DNA of 14,874 nt from JACMLD01 sp039915085 (GTDB lineage: Bacteria; Bacteroidota; Bacteroidia; Chitinophagales; Chitinophagaceae): assembly GCA_039915085.1 (NCBI GenBank), contig JBDSOC010000271.1, positions 1-14,874 on the forward strand, written 5' to 3'. Both the position numbers and the translations under genes were made by a program. The notes beneath the pieces were generated by a model, which saw only the letters and a program-made list of their open reading frames with translations, was not told where the DNA came from and did not search any database. Below are positions 7,184-14,248 of the stretch, in pieces. The number at the start of each line of letters is the position of its first letter. Position 1 is the first letter of the stretch.

Positions 7184-9571
7184 ATGATTAAGAATTATTT
7201 TACCGTTGCATTCCGCAGTCTCAAAAGAAATAAAATTTTCTCTCTTATTAATATTGGCGGGCTTGCTATTGGCCTGGCAGCATGCTGGATGATTGCCTTA
7301 TATGTGGCCAATGAAACAAGCTATGATAATTATCATGCAAACGCCGGCAGAATTTATCGCGTAGCGCAACATGGCAGCTGGAACGGTGGAAGCTTTGACC
7401 TGGCCGTTACCCCTCCACCTATGGCGGCCGCATTAAAAATTGAATATCCCGAAATTGAACAAACAGCAAGATTTAATGTAGAAGGCGGGGGAACCATCAC
7501 TTATGAAAATCAGCGTTTACAGGCAGGCGATATTCTATTTGCGGACAGCGCTGTTTTTAAAATATTCAGTTATCATTTTCTTTATGGCGATCCCAACACG
7601 GCACTTACCAAACCGCAAACAATTGTATTAACCAATACACTCGCAAAGAAAATATTTGGTGATGCTTCATTGGCGCTCAACAAAACCATCAGCTTTGGCA
7701 ATTATGGCAACCTGGTAACAGGTGTAATTGATGATGTTCCGGTAAATTCCCATTTTACTTTCAGCGCTTTGCGTTCCATGCCGGAAGACATTGGCAACTC
7801 ATGGGCATATTCCTCCCTGTATACCTATATTTTATTAAAAGAAAAAACACGTGTCGAAAGCCTGGATGCAAAACTACCTTCCTTTTTTACCAAATATCTT
7901 AAAGCATCTGTGGGCGATGCAAAATATAAAATGGAAATGCAGCCACTGACATCCATTCATTTGCATTCTAACCTCAGTTATGAAATGGGTACCAATGGAA
8001 ACATTAGCTATGTTACTATTTTTTCATTGGTAGCGGCGCTTATTCTTATTATCGCTTCCATCAATTATACAAATTTGTCTACAGCCCGGTCTTCCTTACG
8101 CGTAAAAGAAATTGGGGTAAGAAAAGTAAATGGTTCGCGCAGGGGTCAGCTGGTAATGATGTTTTTAGCTGAATCTATTTTGATTACTGCCATTGCTTCG
8201 GCCCTTGCGATTCTGTTATTGAATCTTTCTTTGCCGTGGTTCCAGCATTTTATTGGTAAAGAATTAGCGATCTGGCATTTTGGATTTGGGAAAACAATTC
8301 TTTTTCTGGTATGCTTTTCTTTACTGGCTGGTTGCATCAGTGGAATTTATCCGGCGCTGTTTCTTTCGGGCTTTAAATTAATTCCATCTTTAAAGGGTCA
8401 AACGGGTAACCACAAAGGCAATTTTATTTTCCGTCAGTCGCTGGTTGTTTTCCAGTTTGTGATTACTATAGCCATGATTGCCGGTTCATTCATTATCTGG
8501 CAGCAATTGAATTTTGTGCGTACTACGAACCTTGGTTTTAATAAAGACCAGGTAATTGTTTTTCACCTCAGCCGCGATATGCGCAAACAAATTCCTGCCA
8601 TCAAACAGGAAATGCTGCAAAATCCATTAATTGAAAGTGTAGCCACCGCCAGTAATCCGATTGGCAACAATAATATAGGTGGCAGAAGCTATGAAATTGT
8701 AACAGATGGCACTACCATTAAAAAAGAAAATAAAGGACAAAGCTTCCAGGTTGATGAAGATTTTATTCCCGCCCTGCAGATTAAACTGGCCGCAGGGAGA
8801 AATTTCTCTCCTACCATGCTTACAGATAAAGACAAAGCAGTAATAGTTAATGAAACACTGGCACGGGATGCCGGCTGGAAAGATCCTATTGGAAAAAGAA
8901 TTCAGTTTGGTGAAGACGCACAAAAGAACCCGATGATATATGAAGTGGCCGGCGTAGTAAAAGATTTCAATATTTATTCATTACAGCATAAGATTGAACC
9001 ATTAATATTGCAATTGCCGGCAGAAGTAAACGATAAAGACAATATGTATGTACGGCTCAGCAAATCAAATATAAAGTCTGCGCTGACATTTGTTGCATCC
9101 ATCTCAAAAAAATACAATCCTTCAGATCCTTTTGAATATAATTTTCTTGATCAGAATTTCGCAAAGCAATATGAAGCAGAACAAATGCAGGGAAGCCTGC
9201 TGATGATCTTTACAGTGCTGGCTATTTCTATTGCTTGTCTTGGTTTGTTTGGCCTGGTTACTTTTACAGCAGAACAAAGAAGAAAAGAAATTGGCATCCG
9301 CAAAGTGCTGGGCAGCAGTGTAAGCGGCATTGTAATGTTGCTGGCAAAAGATCTTTTAAAATTAGTAATGGTGGCAATTGTTATTGCAACACCCATTGCC
9401 TGGCTGACCATGAGCAAATGGTTGCAGAATTTTCAATATAAAATAAGTATCGGATGGTGGATATTTGCGATAGCCGGCGTACTGGCATTACTGATTGCAT
9501 TTGTTACAGTAAGCTTTAAAGCAATAAAGGCCGCCATTGCCAACCCAGTAAAAAGTTTAAGAACGGAATAG
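7184..9571 (+). CDS. MacB/FtsX-type ABC transporter permease 4, sigma-54 promoter upstream
   Basis: 795 residues starting MIKNYFTVAFRSLKRNK. Hydrophobic segments are near 21-43, 277-299, 329-350, 370-394, 417-439, 670-692, 725-745 and 756-777, with periplasmic MacB-like domains at about 44-276 and 440-669. Coupling motifs are EIGVRKVNG (309-317, with N where the other copies have L or V) and EIGIRKVLG (702-710). The tail is NPVKSLRTE. It groups with permease 1: both have an AEQR-x-KEIG coupling segment and a YNP-x-x-PF-x-Y-x-F stretch before the last FtsX domain. The gene has its own predicted regulatory module: two TGTCCG-N4-CGTACA dyads at 7042-7079 and a -24/-12 element at 7130-7145. These predict transcription from about 7156 and a leader of roughly 28 nt. 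The same module precedes the ATPase gene, suggesting co-induction. Substrate unknown. Confidence 0.95.
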   Translation: MIKNYFTVAFRSLKRNKIFSLINIGGLAIGLAACWMIALYVANETSYDNYHANAGRIYRVAQHGSWNGGSFDLAVTPPPMAAALKIEYPEIEQTARFNVEGGGTITYENQRLQAGDILFADSAVFKIFSYHFLYGDPNTALTKPQTIVLTNTLAKKIFGDASLALNKTISFGNYGNLVTGVIDDVPVNSHFTFSALRSMPEDIGNSWAYSSLYTYILLKEKTRVESLDAKLPSFFTKYLKASVGDAKYKMEMQPLTSIHLHSNLSYEMGTNGNISYVTIFSLVAALILIIASINYTNLSTARSSLRVKEIGVRKVNGSRRGQLVMMFLAESILITAIASALAILLLNLSLPWFQHFIGKELAIWHFGFGKTILFLVCFSLLAGCISGIYPALFLSGFKLIPSLKGQTGNHKGNFIFRQSLVVFQFVITIAMIAGSFIIWQQLNFVRTTNLGFNKDQVIVFHLSRDMRKQIPAIKQEMLQNPLIESVATASNPIGNNNIGGRSYEIVTDGTTIKKENKGQSFQVDEDFIPALQIKLAAGRNFSPTMLTDKDKAVIVNETLARDAGWKDPIGKRIQFGEDAQKNPMIYEVAGVVKDFNIYSLQHKIEPLILQLPAEVNDKDNMYVRLSKSNIKSALTFVASISKKYNPSDPFEYNFLDQNFAKQYEAEQMQGSLLMIFTVLAISIACLGLFGLVTFTAEQRRKEIGIRKVLGSSVSGIVMLLAKDLLKLVMVAIVIATPIAWLTMSKWLQNFQYKISIGWWIFAIAGVLALLIAFVTVSFKAIKAAIANPVKSLRTE

Positions 9572-9650
9572 TCTCTCACTCCTGGCCCTTAACAATAAGT
9601 TGACGGGTGTGCCCAAATTAAATCTTGATTGAATTTGCAATCCTGGTACC

Positions 9651-9676
9651 GCTAAAATTAGATTTTGAATTTTAGC
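9651..9676. terminator. Hairpin downstream of permease 4, possible terminator
   Basis: This is a perfect 9-bp inverted repeat, gctaaaatt (9651-9659) and aattttagc (9668-9676), with an 8-nt loop, 80 bp after the permease 4 stop. The stem is AT-rich and no T-run follows it on the plus strand. Termination is therefore plausible but not strongly supported; it could instead be an mRNA-stabilising structure. Confidence 0.45.
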
Positions 9677-9864
9677 ACTATTCAGTTACGCCGCAAAGGG
9701 ATGTTGATTTTGTAAGGCTTTTGCGCGTTATATGGATAATTCTATTTAATTTATTATTTTGAACCAGGTAAAATGTATATACTGATGACCCAATTAGAAA
9801 CTGCCCTTTAATACACCTGGATACCGGAAAACAAAAATTTAAGAAATTGAGCCCCCTGAGTGTA

Positions 9865-9914
9865 CGTACGATATCGTACATAAAAGTGTCCGTTTTCGTA
9901 CACCTCCCCGGACA
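9865..9914. promoter_or_regulatory. Paired dyad operator plus extra half-site, upstream of ATPase-tolC
   Basis: There are two 16-bp inverted repeats: CGTACG-ATAT-CGTACA (9865-9880) and TGTCCG-TTTT-CGTACA (9887-9902). Their centres are 22 bp apart and about 107 and 85 bp upstream of the predicted start near 9980. The first contains a perfect 14-bp palindrome (9866-9879). A lone half-site CGGACA lies at 9909-9914. These are candidate binding sites for a sigma-54 activator shared with the site at 7042-7079. Confidence 0.75.
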
Positions 9915-9952
9915 CATTTGGCCCAAAGCCTTTACAGGCAAAGGTTTGATTG

Positions 9953-9969
9953 TTGGCACGCGTGTTGAA
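9953..9969 (+). promoter_or_regulatory. Sigma-54 (-24/-12) type promoter for ATPase-tolC unit
   Basis: The sequence is TTGGCACG-CGTG-TTGAA. GG at 9955-9956 is 10 bp from GA at 9967-9968. It matches the consensus YTGGCACG-N4-TTGC except for A at -12, the same deviation as the promoter at 7130. The predicted start is about 9980, with a leader of about 56 nt to the ATG at 10036. Confidence 0.78.
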
Positions 9970-10035
9970 AAAAACTGGCAGGAATAACAGAATTTTGCAG
10001 GCACGGTGAAAGTTTAAAAAGGTAAAAACCCATAT

Positions 10036-10698
10036 ATGATTGAACTAAAACATATTTCCAAATGGATACAGGTAGGCGGAGCAAGAACGTTTTTGCTGAA
10101 AGATATTAACCTTACTATAAAAGAAGGAGAATTTGTCTCCATTATGGGCCCTTCAGGCAGCGGCAAATCTACCCTGCTGAATGTAATTGGTATGCTCGAC
10201 GATACTGACGAAGGGGAATATACTTTTTTACATGAAACGGTGAATAAACTGAAAGAAAAGGCAAAAGCAGCTTTGTATAAACAATACATTGGCTTTGTGT
10301 TCCAGGCTTATCATTTAATTGACGAGTTAACCGTGTATGAAAATATTGAAACGCCGCTTATTTACCAGGACATAAAGACTTCTGAACGCAAGGCAATGGT
10401 GGCCGATATGCTTGACCGCTTCAATATAGTGGGCAAGAAAGACCTTTTCCCGACACAGCTATCGGGCGGTCAGCAGCAGCTGGTGGGTATAGCAAGGGCA
10501 CTGATTGCAAAACCGAAATTATTACTGGCCGATGAGCCAACAGGTAACCTGAATTCCAAACAGGGCGAAGAGATCATGGATTTATTTCTGGCACTGAACA
10601 AAGAAGGCGTAACCATTATACAGGTAACGCATTCTGAAAAAAATGCCAGCTACGGCAGCCATGTTATTAATTTACTGGACGGAAGAATTGATGGTTAA
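10036..10698 (+). CDS. ABC transporter ATP-binding protein, MacB/LolD-like
   Basis: 220 residues, the usual size for a stand-alone LolD/FtsE/MacB-type nucleotide-binding subunit. All motifs are present in order: Walker A GPSGSGKST (38-46), Q-loop glutamine Q90 in FVFQ, signature LSGGQ (142-146), Walker B KLLLADE with catalytic Glu167, and H-loop His199 in VTHS. After the signature the protein reads QQLVGIARA, with Leu where E. coli MacB/LolD have Arg. The D-loop region reads GNLNS rather than GNLDS. Neither change removes a catalytic residue. It would hydrolyse ATP on the cytoplasmic face and drive FtsX-type permeases; the four upstream permeases lack ATPase domains and are the likely partners. 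A 73-bp gap separates it from tolC, so the two are probably one transcription unit. That unit would be driven by the sigma-54-type promoter at 9953-9969, with a predicted start near 9980. MacB versus LolD assignment is not possible by eye. Confidence 0.95.
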   Translation: MIELKHISKWIQVGGARTFLLKDINLTIKEGEFVSIMGPSGSGKSTLLNVIGMLDDTDEGEYTFLHETVNKLKEKAKAALYKQYIGFVFQAYHLIDELTVYENIETPLIYQDIKTSERKAMVADMLDRFNIVGKKDLFPTQLSGGQQQLVGIARALIAKPKLLLADEPTGNLNSKQGEEIMDLFLALNKEGVTIIQVTHSEKNASYGSHVINLLDGRIDG

Positions 10699-10731
10699 AA
10701 AAGCTGGAAGGAATAAAGCTGAAGGTGTAAA

Positions 10732-10761
10732 ATGAACATTAACAGCTATACTAAAAATTGA
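10732..10761 (+). other. Possible nine-codon leader ORF before tolC
   Basis: The ATG at 10732 opens a frame reading M-N-I-N-S-Y-T-K-N followed by TGA (10759-10761), ending 10 bp before the tolC start. A purine-rich gaagg (10721-10725) lies at Shine-Dalgarno distance. It could be translated to couple ribosomes to tolC, or be chance in AT-rich DNA. Confidence 0.2.
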
Positions 10762-10771
10762 TTTACAGAAT

Positions 10772-12115
10772 ATGAAGAAGTTATTTTTTTTGAAAGGATT
10801 TCTATTGATTTCATTATTTGGAATTACGCAGGATAGTGTACATACTTATGATGTATTAACACTTAAACAAAGTGTAGAAATAGCCATAGCCAACAACGCA
10901 ACAGTGAAAGGGGCAGAATTTCAGAAAGATTATGCAAGCGTTAATCTTAACCAGGCCAAAGGAAATTTAATTCCGCAGCTAAATGGAAACATCAATCATA
11001 GCCTTAATTCTGGCCGTAGTATTAATACAGCCAATAACACTTACATCAACTCTTCTTTGACTACTGCCAACTATAACCTGGCCAGCAATGTTACCTTGTT
11101 CAACGGATTTTTGCTGCTGAATACCCTTAAAAAAAATCAGTATGCCTATGAAGCCAGCAAAATGGACTGGCAGCAATCAAAAGATAAACTAATGCTGGAT
11201 GTAATACTTGCGTACCTGCAGATGTTAACCAATACAGATTTGCTGGAACAGGCACGCAGGCAGGCAGATGTTACCAGCCAGCAGGTTAACCGGCTGGACG
11301 TAATGAACAAAGAAGGCGCCATCAAGCCATCTGATTTGTCAGATTTGAGAGGGCAATATGCAAGCGACAAGCTGGCTTATGTAAATGCACAAAATGCGCT
11401 TGACCAGGCACGTTATACCCTGGCGCAGTTAATGAATATCCCCTACAATAAAAACATGAAAGCAGAACCCATTGGGGTTGACCAGTTTGATATGAATTAT
11501 GCCAGCTCGCCCGACTCAATTTACCAGGCAGCTATGCAGCAACTGGCCATTGTTAAAGCTGCCGATTTAAGAAGCAAGAGTTTTGAAAAAGGAGTAAAAG
11601 CCGCAAAAGGAAACCTTTATCCCAGCCTTGGGCTTGGGGCCAGTATAGGCACCAATTATTCAAGCCTTGCGCAGGATGCAGCAAATAATAAAATTCCATA
11701 TGATAACCAGCTGAAAAATAATTATGGCACCTCTGTTGGGGCAGGCATCAATATTCCTATTCTGAATAATTTTCTGTTCAGAAACCGGGTATCGCTGGCA
11801 AAGATTGATTATAAAAGCGCACAGTTTACTGCTCAAACTACCAGGATTCAGTTAAAACAAAACATAGAAAAAGATTATTTTGATATGACGGCTTCTCTTG
11901 ATCGTTACAAAACACTGGATGAACAGGTAAATGCCTATACAGAATCTTTTCATGCTGCTGATATCCGCTTTACCCAGGGCGTAGGCACTACAGTTGATTA
12001 TATCATTGCAAAAAATAATCTTGACAGGGCAAAGACAAACCTGATTGTCTCCCGCTACGATTATTTATTAAGAACTAAAATACTTGATTACTACCAGCAA
12101 AGACCCTTATGGTAG
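10772..12115 (+). CDS. TolC-family outer-membrane efflux protein
   Basis: 447 residues, normal for the outer-membrane factor (OEP/TolC) family. The N-terminus MKKLFFLKGFLLISLFGITQ is a signal peptide with likely cleavage near residue 20. Two homologous OEP repeats follow, at about 28-220 and 250-435. Visible family features are an early LTLKQSVEIAIANN helix, long Gln/Ala/Leu-rich helices (for example QARRQADVTSQQVNRL), Gly/Asn-rich beta segments (for example GLGASIGTNYSSL), and a terminal KILDYYQ-type end. It would form a trimeric outer-membrane channel with a periplasmic helical tunnel for an inner-membrane exporter. It lies downstream of the ABC ATPase on the same strand and is probably co-transcribed. 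A MacAB-TolC-like machine would also need a periplasmic adaptor, which is not in this window. The gene ends convergently with the response regulator, with a heptamer repeat between them. Confidence 0.94.
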   Translation: MKKLFFLKGFLLISLFGITQDSVHTYDVLTLKQSVEIAIANNATVKGAEFQKDYASVNLNQAKGNLIPQLNGNINHSLNSGRSINTANNTYINSSLTTANYNLASNVTLFNGFLLLNTLKKNQYAYEASKMDWQQSKDKLMLDVILAYLQMLTNTDLLEQARRQADVTSQQVNRLDVMNKEGAIKPSDLSDLRGQYASDKLAYVNAQNALDQARYTLAQLMNIPYNKNMKAEPIGVDQFDMNYASSPDSIYQAAMQQLAIVKAADLRSKSFEKGVKAAKGNLYPSLGLGASIGTNYSSLAQDAANNKIPYDNQLKNNYGTSVGAGINIPILNNFLFRNRVSLAKIDYKSAQFTAQTTRIQLKQNIEKDYFDMTASLDRYKTLDEQVNAYTESFHAADIRFTQGVGTTVDYIIAKNNLDRAKTNLIVSRYDYLLRTKILDYYQQRPLW

Positions 12116-12129
12116 CGATTAAGGTTTTA

Positions 12130-12164
12130 AAAGTTTAAGGTCTAAAGTTTAAAGTTTAAAGTTT
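12130..12164. repeat. Heptamer tandem repeat between convergent genes
   Basis: There are five consecutive 7-bp units: aaagttt (12130-12136), a degenerate aaggtct (12137-12143), and three perfect aaagttt copies (12144-12164). The tract sits in the 102-bp gap between the tolC stop and the regulator stop, and is outside any gene. Copy number could vary by slippage. No strong intrinsic terminator is seen in the gap. Confidence 0.75.
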
Positions 12165-12217
12165 TGTAAGCGGCGTCTCTTTTGTCAGCACATTTATAAC
12201 TGAAACTGGTTAACTGC

Positions 12218-12946
12218 TCAGGCCAGCACCTTCATTACGCCATTACGGTAAATTTTACCAATAGGAATTTCTGTCTTTTCAATTTCAATGAGTTCCTGTG
12301 TAAAAGATCTTATTTTTTGAAGGGAGACAATAAAGGACCGGTGCGTACGAATAAATTCTTTCTCCGGCAGCATGGCTTCTACAGAGCTGATAGATTGCCT
12401 GCTGATAATGGTAGTATCACTGGTAAAAATTTTTACATAGTCCTTCATACTCTCTACATATAAGATATCCTGCAGCATTACTTTTATCATTTTGCGGTCG
12501 GCCCTGAAATAAACAAAAGATTCGCTTTTCTTTTCTTCAGGCAATGATAGTGGCCTTGTTTCTGTTTTGGCGATGCCCGGCCCGTATGCCTTATTCACTG
12601 CTTTTAAAAATCTTTCAAAGGTGATGGGTTTCATCAGGTAATCCACGGCATCAAATTCATAGCTTTCTAATGCATAATCAGAATAGGCTGTAGTAAAAAT
12701 TACTTTTGGCGGGTTTTGCAGCGTTTTTAAAAAATCATTTCCATTCAACTGCGGCATGCGTATATCCAGGAACATCAGGTCTACCTGGTGCTGCTGTAAA
12801 AAAGTAAACGCCTGTATGGCATTGGCGCATTCGCCGGCCAGTTGTAAGGTGGGTAATTGTTGCACATAACGGCTGATGATTTGGCGTGCCAGCGGTTCAT
12901 CTTCTATTATCAGGCAGCGTAAAGGTGTATTTGTAGTATCAGTCAT
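12218..12946 (-). CDS. LytTR-family response regulator
   Basis: 242 residues. The receiver domain (about 9-125) has the acidic pair E15/D16, phosphoacceptor Asp61 in FLDIRMP, a switch Thr (T86, in FTTAY) and Lys106 in MKP. A short linker leads to a LytTR DNA-binding domain (about 145-240) with the recognisable core EFIRTHRSFIVSLQKI. It is a cytoplasmic transcription regulator, phosphorylated by the partner kinase. Its ATG overlaps the last codons of the kinase gene by 8 bp (shared ATGACTGA), which indicates translational coupling and a cognate pair. It has no AAA+ domain, so it cannot itself be the activator for the sigma-54-type promoters in this window. Its targets are unknown; the adjacent small secreted protein and the transporter genes are candidates by proximity only. 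Confidence 0.95.
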   Translation of the reverse strand: MTDTTNTPLRCLIIEDEPLARQIISRYVQQLPTLQLAGECANAIQAFTFLQQHQVDLMFLDIRMPQLNGNDFLKTLQNPPKVIFTTAYSDYALESYEFDAVDYLMKPITFERFLKAVNKAYGPGIAKTETRPLSLPEEKKSESFVYFRADRKMIKVMLQDILYVESMKDYVKIFTSDTTIISRQSISSVEAMLPEKEFIRTHRSFIVSLQKIRSFTQELIEIEKTEIPIGKIYRNGVMKVLA

Positions 12947-14141
12947 ACACGGATTCTGCTAAAAGGTGAGTTAATTTAACTGCTGGCTTAGGATTTTTTT
13001 CCAGTTCAATTTTAAGATTTACAATAAACACATCTTCTTCATTTGTAATGGCCAGTTCATGTTTACCCGGATAAAGCAGTTCCAGTCTTTTTTGCACGTT
13101 CTGTATACCAATACCAGATGAATGATCCTCTTTTCTTTCTTTGTTTGTTTTTCCGTTCAGTAATTTCATTTGTATCTGTTTATTCTGCAAGGTTATTTGC
13201 AGGCTTATCCAGGGTTGTTCAAGCATATTGCTGGCTCCGTGTTTAAAACAATTTTCGATAAGGGGCAGCATCAGCAGAGGTGAAATATACAAATCATTTG
13301 TTTTTTCGGGAATATCAATATGAATATCCAGTCTGTTGCCATACCGTATTTGTTCCAGGTTAATATAATCTTTCATCAATTTCAATTCTTTTGATAAAGC
13401 TACCAACGGCTGACTGCTTTCATACAGTATAAACCTGAGTATATCAGAAAGACCGGTAATCAGCTGCGCCGCTACTGGTGCGGTATCTTGTGTATAAAAA
13501 TAGATATTGTTTAAAGTGTTGAATAAAAAATGCGGATGCACCTGCGCTTTCAGTAATTGTAACTGGGATGCTACATTTTCTTTTTGCAATTGCAGATTAC
13601 GTTGTTCTTTTATATACCAGTACTTCATGAGTTTAATGGCAGCGGCGATACCGCCAATAGTAATGCCGCCACGTAAACCTGCAAGTAAGGATTGATAGAC
13701 AAGCGCATGACTTCTTTCAAAATTAGCATGAATATAGCCGGCTGCGGCTAAATAATGGCGTACCGGGCCAATAATATACTTGCCCAAAAAAGTGGATAGA
13801 AAAGCTGTAGCAATAAACATAATTGCAGTCCATAAAGCAGTAGCCCAATACCGCTGTTTCAGCAAAAACCGGGGAATAACAAAGTACATTAATGTGCAGC
13901 CAAGGAACAAATGACAGAGCATGAAGATGAATGACTCCAGTACCGATATCTGCAAACTTTCCCAATAATCATTCCCATTGGCTGCTGGAATGAATGAATA
14001 CAGAAAAGCCTGGAATATCCACCAGAATCCCCAGAAGGCTGCATGCCGTCCTAAACGGCATTTTAATTCATTGGAAAATATAAAAGGATGATGCTGCATA
14101 TGATCTGTCATAAAATTACGAAGTCCTTTTATTGTATCCAT
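12939..14141 (-). CDS. LytS-type sensor histidine kinase
   Basis: 400 residues. The N-terminal half is a membrane domain with about four hydrophobic segments (33-51, 69-90, 98-125 and 147-175) and no obvious extracellular sensor domain. A Gln/Leu-rich coiled linker (about 176-200) leads to the His_kinase block QVHPHFLFNTLNNI, with His204 the probable phosphorylated residue by analogy with LytS (His202 is the alternative). The ATPase part has N-box PLIENCFKHG (Asn297) and G-box SSGIGIQNVQKRL (341-353). It would autophosphorylate and pass phosphate to the overlapping LytTR regulator. The start at 14141 (MDTIKG) is the longest reading; Met11 and Met15 are alternatives, and no ribosome-binding site decides between them. 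A 7-bp hairpin separates it from the small gene upstream. Confidence 0.94.
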   Translation of the reverse strand: MDTIKGLRNFMTDHMQHHPFIFSNELKCRLGRHAAFWGFWWIFQAFLYSFIPAANGNDYWESLQISVLESFIFMLCHLFLGCTLMYFVIPRFLLKQRYWATALWTAIMFIATAFLSTFLGKYIIGPVRHYLAAAGYIHANFERSHALVYQSLLAGLRGGITIGGIAAAIKLMKYWYIKEQRNLQLQKENVASQLQLLKAQVHPHFLFNTLNNIYFYTQDTAPVAAQLITGLSDILRFILYESSQPLVALSKELKLMKDYINLEQIRYGNRLDIHIDIPEKTNDLYISPLLMLPLIENCFKHGASNMLEQPWISLQITLQNKQIQMKLLNGKTNKERKEDHSSGIGIQNVQKRLELLYPGKHELAITNEEDVFIVNLKIELEKNPKPAVKLTHLLAESVYD

Positions 14142-14202
14142 ATTTACTACTGTTGTTGCGTCATAACAACGGTTTTCTGCGACAAACGCCTTTAATCAGT
14201 AA

Positions 14203-14224
14203 ACCCACCCTGCTACAGGTGGGT
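14203..14224 (-). terminator. Hairpin between small secreted-protein gene and kinase gene
   Basis: This is a perfect 7-bp inverted repeat, acccacc (14203-14209) and ggtgggt (14218-14224), with an 8-nt loop. It starts 25 bp after the stop of the small gene on the minus strand. It is GC-rich but is followed by only a short T stretch in that direction. It may terminate or attenuate reading from the small gene into the kinase-regulator operon. Confidence 0.5.
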
Positions 14225-14248
14225 CACACAACATCTCAGCTAATATAA

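Larger units (their letters stand above)
9572..10035. other. 464-bp regulatory intergenic region between permease 4 and the ATPase gene
   Basis: In order it holds: a gtgcccaaattaaa motif (9609-9622) also seen after permease 2; a 9-bp perfect hairpin (9651-9676); about 180 bp of AT-rich DNA (9680-9860) in which I see nothing specific; two dyads and a half-site (9865-9914); a small imperfect inverted repeat around 9926-9948; the sigma-54-type promoter (9953-9969); and the ATPase leader. No convincing coding sequence is present on either strand. Confidence 0.7.

Noticed and set aside
9678..10004. 108-codon reading frame on the minus strand across the ATPase upstream region
   Set aside because: It covers both dyads and the sigma-54 element. 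The translation is Cys-rich and shows no domain, signal or neighbour support; a chance frame in regulatory DNA.
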